DNA from: a bacterium
GTDB lineage: Bacteria; RBG-13-66-14
Assembly (NCBI GenBank): GCA_026398675.1
Contig: JAPLSK010000326.1
Location: 1 to 10,194, forward strand
DNA length: 10,194 nucleotides
Reading direction: 5' to 3'
Numbering within the stretch: the first letter of the stretch is position 1; the number at the start of each line of letters is the position of its first letter. This document shows positions 6,148-10,194 of this stretch, one piece after another. A model generated the notes under the pieces. It searched no databases. It was given only the letters and a program-made list of their open reading frames with translations, and was not told where the DNA came from. Made by a program: the position numbers and the translations under genes.

Positions 6148-6981
6148 GGCCAGCATCGCCGCCACGGCCAGGGTTATCTCCCCAAACCCCCCGGCGAAGA
6201 CCAGGGCGCCGTCGGAGAGCGGGGTCAGCGAATGGGCCAGACCGGCGGGCTCCACCAGGCCGCAGGTCACCGCCACGGCGAAGACCGTGACCAACTGAAC
6301 TGCGATGAAGGAGAAAAACAGCGCCCGGGGGATGTTCCGCCCCGGGTCGTCTATCTCCTCCCCCATACTGGCCAGCTTGGTCAGGCCGCTGAAGCTGATG
6401 AAGACGAGCCCCGTCGTCGAGAAGAACTCCCGAAATCCCGTGGTGAAGGAGGGTTCGTACCGGGCGATCTGGATGCCGGTGGAGCCGCCGACGATGTAAA
6501 AGCCCAGGATGGCCAAGAGTCCCAGGGTGAGGACGACCTGGACCTTGCCGGCTATTTTGACCGAGAGGAGGTTCAGGGCGGTGAAAAGGACCGCACCGAC
6601 CACGGCGACCAGCTTGAACCCGAGCTCGGAAAGGCCGGGGAAGGCCAGCTTGGCGAAGGCCCCGATGCCGATGAGGGCGAAGGCGCTTATGAGGGAGATG
6701 GAGAACCAGTCGGCCAGGCCGCCCATGGTCCCGGCCACCCCCCCCAAGCCGCGAGTGACAAATATATGCTCACCGCCAGCCTTGGGCATGGCCGTGGACA
6801 GCTCCGCCACGGAGAACATGGTGGGGACCATCAACAGGCCGGCCACGAGGTAGGCCAGGATCGAGGCGGGGCCTATCTTGGCGTAGGCGATGCCCGGCAG
6901 GACGAAAAGGCCCGAGGAGATCATCGCCCCGGCGGCGATGGCGAAGGCGTCCATGAGCGTCAGGCGGCGTTCCAGGGGCAT
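6148..6981 (-). CDS. APC-family amino-acid permease, N-terminal fragment (frame broken)
   Basis: These 278 codons are the first half of an amino acid/polyamine/organocation-type permease of the inner membrane. The N-terminus LTLMDAFAIAAGAMISSGLFVLPG carries the helix-1 G-(S/A)-G-like substrate motif (here MISSGLF). Further signatures are ELSTAMPKAGGEHIFV in helix 3, FISFSGLTKLASMGEEI in helix 6 and the loop DDPGRNIPRAL. About seven hydrophobic helices are present. Homology stops at LAVAAMLA near 6148; the same frame stays open to 5296 but codes for His/Pro/Arg-rich nonsense. Most of helix 8, with its usual Asn...Arg pattern, is missing before the next fragment resumes. The ATG at 6979-6981 has GAGGAGG just upstream and starts 8 nt after the DUF92 gene, so the two form an operon. 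It is either a pseudogene or an assembly/sequencing artefact. Confidence 0.85.
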
Positions 6982-6989
6982 GGGCCTCC

Positions 6990-7724
6990 TCAGATGAGGG
7001 CCAGGAGGAATGCGGCTGCGGCGCCGACCACCGTATTCAGGAAATTTTCGACCTCATTCGACAGCTTTCCCGAGGGGACCAGCGCCCCCAGGTAGCTCTC
7101 GAAGCTCCCGCCGATGAGCCCGGCCGCGGGGGGAATCCAGACCCAGGACCACGGAATCATCCCGATTGCCGCGGCCAAAAGGCCCACCAGCGCCGCCAGA
7201 CCGAGGCCGCCCAAAGTCCCCTGCCAAGAGACCGCGCCGGCGGTGCCCGGCTCCACCCGGCGGAAGGTGGTTATCAAAACCGGCTTCTTCCCGTAGAGCT
7301 GGCCGAGCTCGCTGGAGCCGGTGTCCAGGGTGGCCGTGGCCAGGGCGCCGACGAAGGCCGCGGTCAGGAGGGCGACGCCGCCGGGCCAAACCTCGGATAC
7401 GAGCAAAGCGGCGACGGCCAGGAGCGTCGCCAGGGCGCAGTTGGCCGCCACGTGCTTGCTCCCGCGCCTGCCTTTTCCCTCCTGGGCCAGCCCGAGGGCT
7501 TCCTTCTTTTTATACCCCAGCCGGGTGACCAGGGTTCCCAGGGCGAAGAAGAAGGCCAGCACCACCCACCCGCGCCAGCCCAGGCCGAGGAAGACCAGCC
7601 AGCCTATCCCCAGGCCGCCGAGGAATCCCGACAGGCTCACCCACCCCAGGATGAGCGCCAGGAGGGCGAAGGGCAGGTGGATGTAGAGCGACTGGAGGAA
7701 ATTCTGCCAGAGCGTTTCGAGCAT
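6990..7724 (-). CDS. DUF92 family integral membrane protein
   Basis: The 244-residue product has about six membrane helices and DUF92/TMEM19 signatures: ATATLDTGSSELGQLYGKKP, then the VEPGTAGAVSWQGTLGG block, then a GGSFESYLGA motif near residues 205-215. Plant and cyanobacterial members of DUF92 (VTE6) act as phytyl-phosphate kinases in isoprenoid salvage, so a prenyl-phosphate kinase role is possible but not shown. The last motif usually reads DS.LGA in the relatives I recall; here a Glu replaces the Asp. The N-terminal half is almost all hydrophobic, with a KKKEALGLAQEGKGRRGSKH cytoplasmic-type loop near residues 72-91. The ATG at 7722-7724 has only a weak GGA site. It is the first gene of a unit with the permease. 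Confidence 0.85.
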   Translation of the reverse strand: MLETLWQNFLQSLYIHLPFALLALILGWVSLSGFLGGLGIGWLVFLGLGWRGWVVLAFFFALGTLVTRLGYKKKEALGLAQEGKGRRGSKHVAANCALATLLAVAALLVSEVWPGGVALLTAAFVGALATATLDTGSSELGQLYGKKPVLITTFRRVEPGTAGAVSWQGTLGGLGLAALVGLLAAAIGMIPWSWVWIPPAAGLIGGSFESYLGALVPSGKLSNEVENFLNTVVGAAAAFLLALI

Positions 7725-7780
7725 CGTCCATCCGGTCCAGGTTTATCAGGTAGCCGGGAAATCGCGATATATTATTAAAA

Positions 7781-7796
7781 GGCTAATCTTTGGCTA
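7781..7796. repeat. direct repeat ggcta, 11 bp apart
   Basis: GGCTA occurs at 7781-7785 and 7792-7796, one helical turn apart, in the AT-rich region upstream of the DUF92 gene. This spacing is typical of tandem activator half-sites, but five bases is too short to be persuasive. Confidence 0.2.
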
Positions 7797-7803
7797 TAGG
7801 ACG

Positions 7804-7833
7804 AATATGGATCATCAGCCCTACAAGTGTCAG
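7804..7833 (-). promoter_or_regulatory. candidate promoter for the DUF92-permease unit
   Basis: The 211-bp gap between the methyltransferase and DUF92 genes is clearly AT-rich against the GC-rich background. On the minus strand CTGACA (7828-7833, 5 of 6 to TTGACA) is followed after 18 nt by CATATT (7804-7809, 4 of 6 to TATAAT). A second weak pair, TAGCCA and TAATAT, lies nearer the gene, so the exact start is uncertain. No U-run terminator for the methyltransferase gene is visible in the same gap. Confidence 0.4.
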
Positions 7834-7935
7834 TTACTGAAAAATATATAGCACAAAATATAAGTCTGAGGTATTTCCAGCGATCCACGCTTTGATTGAA
7901 GTTTGCGCGACGTTAGTCTTACCCCGGCAACTCTA

Positions 7936-8640
7936 TCATTTCTTCAGCCCCAGGTGCAGTCCCCGGCCGTCGAGGCCTTGGGCGTCGTAGAACGGCTCCA
8001 GCCCCGCGGCCCTGAGCGCGCCGACGATTTCCTCCCGCTCGAAGAGCCCCATCTCGTGCCTCTCCAGGCCGTACTCCGTCCCGCCGGGGGTGGCGACCAG
8101 GTAGTGCAGATCGAAGTACGACAGCCGCCCCTCGACGAAACTGGTGCTCACCCGCGCGATTTTCAGCTCCGGTTCGTCCACGGTCAACAGGTGAACCTTC
8201 CCGACGTTCCACCGCTCCGGCGTGAACCAGGGCTCGAGGGCCAGCACCCCGCCCGGAACCAAGTGTCGCGCCATGCAGCCCACCGCCCGGTGGAGCTTCT
8301 CCCCGGTCACCACGTAGCCGATGGAGCTGAAGAGGCAGGTCACCACGTCGAAGCGGCGGCCGAGCTCGAAGTCGGTCATGTCCGCCTCGTGGAAGGCCAC
8401 ACCGGGCAGCTTCTTCCGTGCGGTCTCCAGCATGACGGCCGAGAGGTCCAGCCCCTCGACCTCGTAGTGTTCGCGCAGATGGACCAGGTGGGCCCCCGTG
8501 CCGCAGGCCACGTCCAGGAGACGCCCGCCGGGTTGGGGCCTAAGCTTGCGGATGAAGCTCAACAGACGCTCCGCCTCGGCCGGAAAATCCTTGAAGGCGT
8601 AGATTTTATCGTAGTACCTGGCGGTCACGTCGTACACCAT
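7936..8640 (-). CDS. class I SAM-dependent methyltransferase, TylM1/DesVI-like
   Basis: The 234-residue soluble protein transfers a methyl group from SAM. Motif I is LLDVACGTGAHLVHL (about residues 40-54), motif II is VEGLDLSAVMLETARKKLPG, then HEADMTDFELGRRFDVVTC and the SSIGYV stretch. PGGVLALEPWFTPERWNVG and ARVSTSFVEGRLSYFDLHY follow. The SSIGY and EPWF..ER pattern is close to the dTDP-aminosugar N,N-dimethyltransferases TylM1 and DesVI, by memory of that family. There are no deoxysugar genes here, so the true substrate is unknown. The ATG at 8638-8640 has GGAGG 5 nt upstream. It lies 55 nt after mnmG and may be co-transcribed with it. Length is normal for the family. Confidence 0.9.
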   Translation of the reverse strand: MVYDVTARYYDKIYAFKDFPAEAERLLSFIRKLRPQPGGRLLDVACGTGAHLVHLREHYEVEGLDLSAVMLETARKKLPGVAFHEADMTDFELGRRFDVVTCLFSSIGYVVTGEKLHRAVGCMARHLVPGGVLALEPWFTPERWNVGKVHLLTVDEPELKIARVSTSFVEGRLSYFDLHYLVATPGGTEYGLERHEMGLFEREEIVGALRAAGLEPFYDAQGLDGRGLHLGLKK

Positions 8641-8695
8641 CAGCCCTCCGCCGTTTCGATTCAGCGGGCTCCCCGGCCCCGTCTTACGGCCCCGC

Positions 8696-10194
8696 TCAAC
8701 CCTCGCCGCGCACGTTCATCCGGCGCTTCAGGTGGCTCACCAGGCAGGTGACGTCGGTCGGGTTCACCCCGGGCAGTGAGCCCGCCTCGGCCACCGAGCG
8801 GGGGCGGTTTATTTCCAAACGCTCCGCCGCTTCCCGCCGGAGCCCCAGCACGCGCCGGTAGTCGAGCCCCTCGGGGATGACGAGGAGCCCGAGGGCGGCC
8901 CGCCGCTCCGACACATCCCGCTCTTTCTCCAGGTACCCGGCGTAGCGGATGTCCACCAGCGCCACCTCCAGCGCCTCCGCCGCCAGGTCGCCCGTTTCCA
9001 GGTCAACCAGGAGGTCCTGCGGCAGCGAGTCGTCGCCTAGCGCCAGCTCCCGGATGACGGTGGGACAGCCTTCCCCGCCGCGGCGGATGAGTTCGGCCGC
9101 GGTCGTCCCCTCCAGACCGGCGAGTCCGAACCGCTCCGCGTCGGTCCTCTTCAACCGGCGGCTATCGGCCCAACGGACCAGTTCGTCCCGCCAGCGGTAC
9201 TTGATCTCGGTCCGCCGCGCCGCCGATTTGTCCACCAGGCCCAGCTCCGCCCCCACGGCGGTCAGGCGCTCGTCGGCGTTGTCGGAGCGCAGGAGCAGAC
9301 GGTGCTCCGCCCGGGCGGTGAAGATGCGGTACGGCTCCGACCCCCACCGGTGGACTAGGTCGTCCACCAGCACGCCGATGTAGGCCTGGTCCCGCCGTAA
9401 AATGAACGGCCCCCGTCCGTCCAGGGCGAGCACGGCGTTGACCCCGGCGACGAGCCCCTGGGCCGCCGCCTCCTCGTACCCCGAGCTGCCGCAGGCCTGC
9501 CCCGCCGCGTAGAGCCCTTCCACGCCTTCCACCGCCAGGCTCCCGCGGAGCTGCCCCGGCTCGACGCAGTCGTAGACCACGGCGTAACCGGGGCGGGTAA
9601 TCCGCGCCCGCTCCAGGCCGGGGATGGCGGCCAGAACGCTTACTTGCACGTCGTAGGGCAGGCTGGTGGCCAGCCCGGCCACGTAGTACTCGTCTCCATC
9701 CGCGCCCGTGGGCTCCAGGAAGAGCTGGTGGGATTCGTGGTGCGGGAAGCGGACCACCTTGTCCTCGATGGAGGGGCAGTAGCGGGGCCCGACCCCCTGG
9801 ATGAGACCGGTGAAGAGCGGGCTGCGGTCGAGCCCGGCGCGTATCGCTCCGTGCGCCGCCGGCCCGGTGTAGGTCAAAAAGCAGGGGAGGAAGGGTCCGG
9901 GCGGCGGGGGGCCGGTGAAGCTGAAACGCGGCGGCGGGTCGTCGGGGTCCTGGCGGGCTAGACAGAAGGTGTCCACCGTGGCGGCGTCCAGGCGGGGCGA
10001 GGTGCCCGTCTTCAGCCGCACAAGACGAACTCCGGCCTTTACCAGACTCCGGGAAAGGGCCTCCGCCGGGCGGGCGTTGTCCCGGCCGCCGGGGAAGCGG
10101 TCGAGCCCGACGAAAATCTCCCCCCCGAGGAAGGTCCCGGTGCAGAGGACCACCGCCGGAGCCCGCAGCAGGACGCCCGATTCCAAGAGGATGC
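8696..10194 (-). CDS. mnmG: tRNA 5-carboxymethylaminomethyluridine(34) synthesis protein MnmG (5' end missing)
   Basis: With MnmE this FAD enzyme installs the (carboxymethyl)aminomethyl group at C5 of U34 in tRNAs reading two-codon sets. 498 residues are visible; the family is about 620-630, so roughly 120-130 N-terminal residues with the GxGxxG FAD site lie beyond the right edge. Visible signatures: CTGTFLGGEIFVGLDRFPGG, LKTGTSPRL, GVGPRYCPSIEDKVVRF with the catalytic-type Cys, SGYEEAAAQGLVAGVNAV, RRDQAYIGVLVDDLV, EPYRIFTARAEHRLLLRSDN, and a C-terminal helical domain ending PGVNPTDVTCLVSHLKRR. The usual GQINGT before GYEEAA reads GQACGS here. The TTG at 10184-10186 is internal, not the start, since conserved family sequence is already under way. 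Confidence 0.96.
   Translation of the reverse strand, partial: ILLESGVLLRAPAVVLCTGTFLGGEIFVGLDRFPGGRDNARPAEALSRSLVKAGVRLVRLKTGTSPRLDAATVDTFCLARQDPDDPPPRFSFTGPPPPGPFLPCFLTYTGPAAHGAIRAGLDRSPLFTGLIQGVGPRYCPSIEDKVVRFPHHESHQLFLEPTGADGDEYYVAGLATSLPYDVQVSVLAAIPGLERARITRPGYAVVYDCVEPGQLRGSLAVEGVEGLYAAGQACGSSGYEEAAAQGLVAGVNAVLALDGRGPFILRRDQAYIGVLVDDLVHRWGSEPYRIFTARAEHRLLLRSDNADERLTAVGAELGLVDKSAARRTEIKYRWRDELVRWADSRRLKRTDAERFGLAGLEGTTAAELIRRGGEGCPTVIRELALGDDSLPQDLLVDLETGDLAAEALEVALVDIRYAGYLEKERDVSERRAALGLLVIPEGLDYRRVLGLRREAAERLEINRPRSVAEAGSLPGVNPTDVTCLVSHLKRRMNVRGEG

Noticed and set aside
5950..7095. Plus-strand open frame of 381 codons
   Set aside because: Antisense to the permease gene, hydrophilic repetitive composition, no recognisable motif.

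Overview
This is a compact, GC-rich (by eye about 63-66%) bacterial window. All ten coding pieces I can support lie on the minus strand, so transcription runs from high to low coordinates. Overlapping stop/start codons at the low-coordinate end point to an operon. The genes look chromosomal: tRNA modification, DNA ligation, cell-envelope lipoproteins and a transporter. I see no plasmid, phage, IS, CRISPR, rRNA or tRNA signal. The lineage cannot be fixed from the sequence. A GlmU-like protein of the type best known from Bacteroidetes and relatives, several lipoproteins and the high GC fit an uncultured Gram-negative bacterium of FCB-like affinity. That is inference only.

Layout in the direction of transcription. 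(1) mnmG, cut by the right edge, encodes a tRNA wobble-uridine modification enzyme. (2) A SAM-dependent methyltransferase resembling TylM1/DesVI sugar N-methyltransferases. (3) An AT-rich 211-bp intergenic stretch with a candidate promoter. (4) A DUF92 membrane protein, followed 8 nt later by (5) an amino-acid permease of the APC family with a C-terminal PTS EIIA-type domain. The permease gene is broken near 6147 by a frame change together with an apparent loss of about 17-20 codons. (6) A 290-bp gap with two palindromic repeat units and a good sigma70-type promoter. (7) A SPOR-domain lipoprotein. (8) A GlmU-like nucleotidyltransferase/acyltransferase whose frame is interrupted by one in-frame TGA at 3390-3392, with conserved sequence on both sides. 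(9) A lipoprotein with a PepSY-like end, joined to (8) by an ATGA overlap. (10) A small four-helix membrane protein. (11) ligA, NAD-dependent DNA ligase, overlapping (10) by 8 nt and running to the left edge.

The most unusual signal is a small repeat family: arms of the form CAAGGGG...CCCCTTG around a GC-rich core. Copies sit directly after stop codons at 5009-5076, 5103-5164 and 2475-2494. A diverged core at 1969-2001 lies inside the ligA coding sequence and encodes part of an N-terminal extension. The second point of interest is the in-frame TGA in the GlmU-like gene, which could be a nonsense mutation, a sequence error or a recoded codon. I found no convincing SECIS element.
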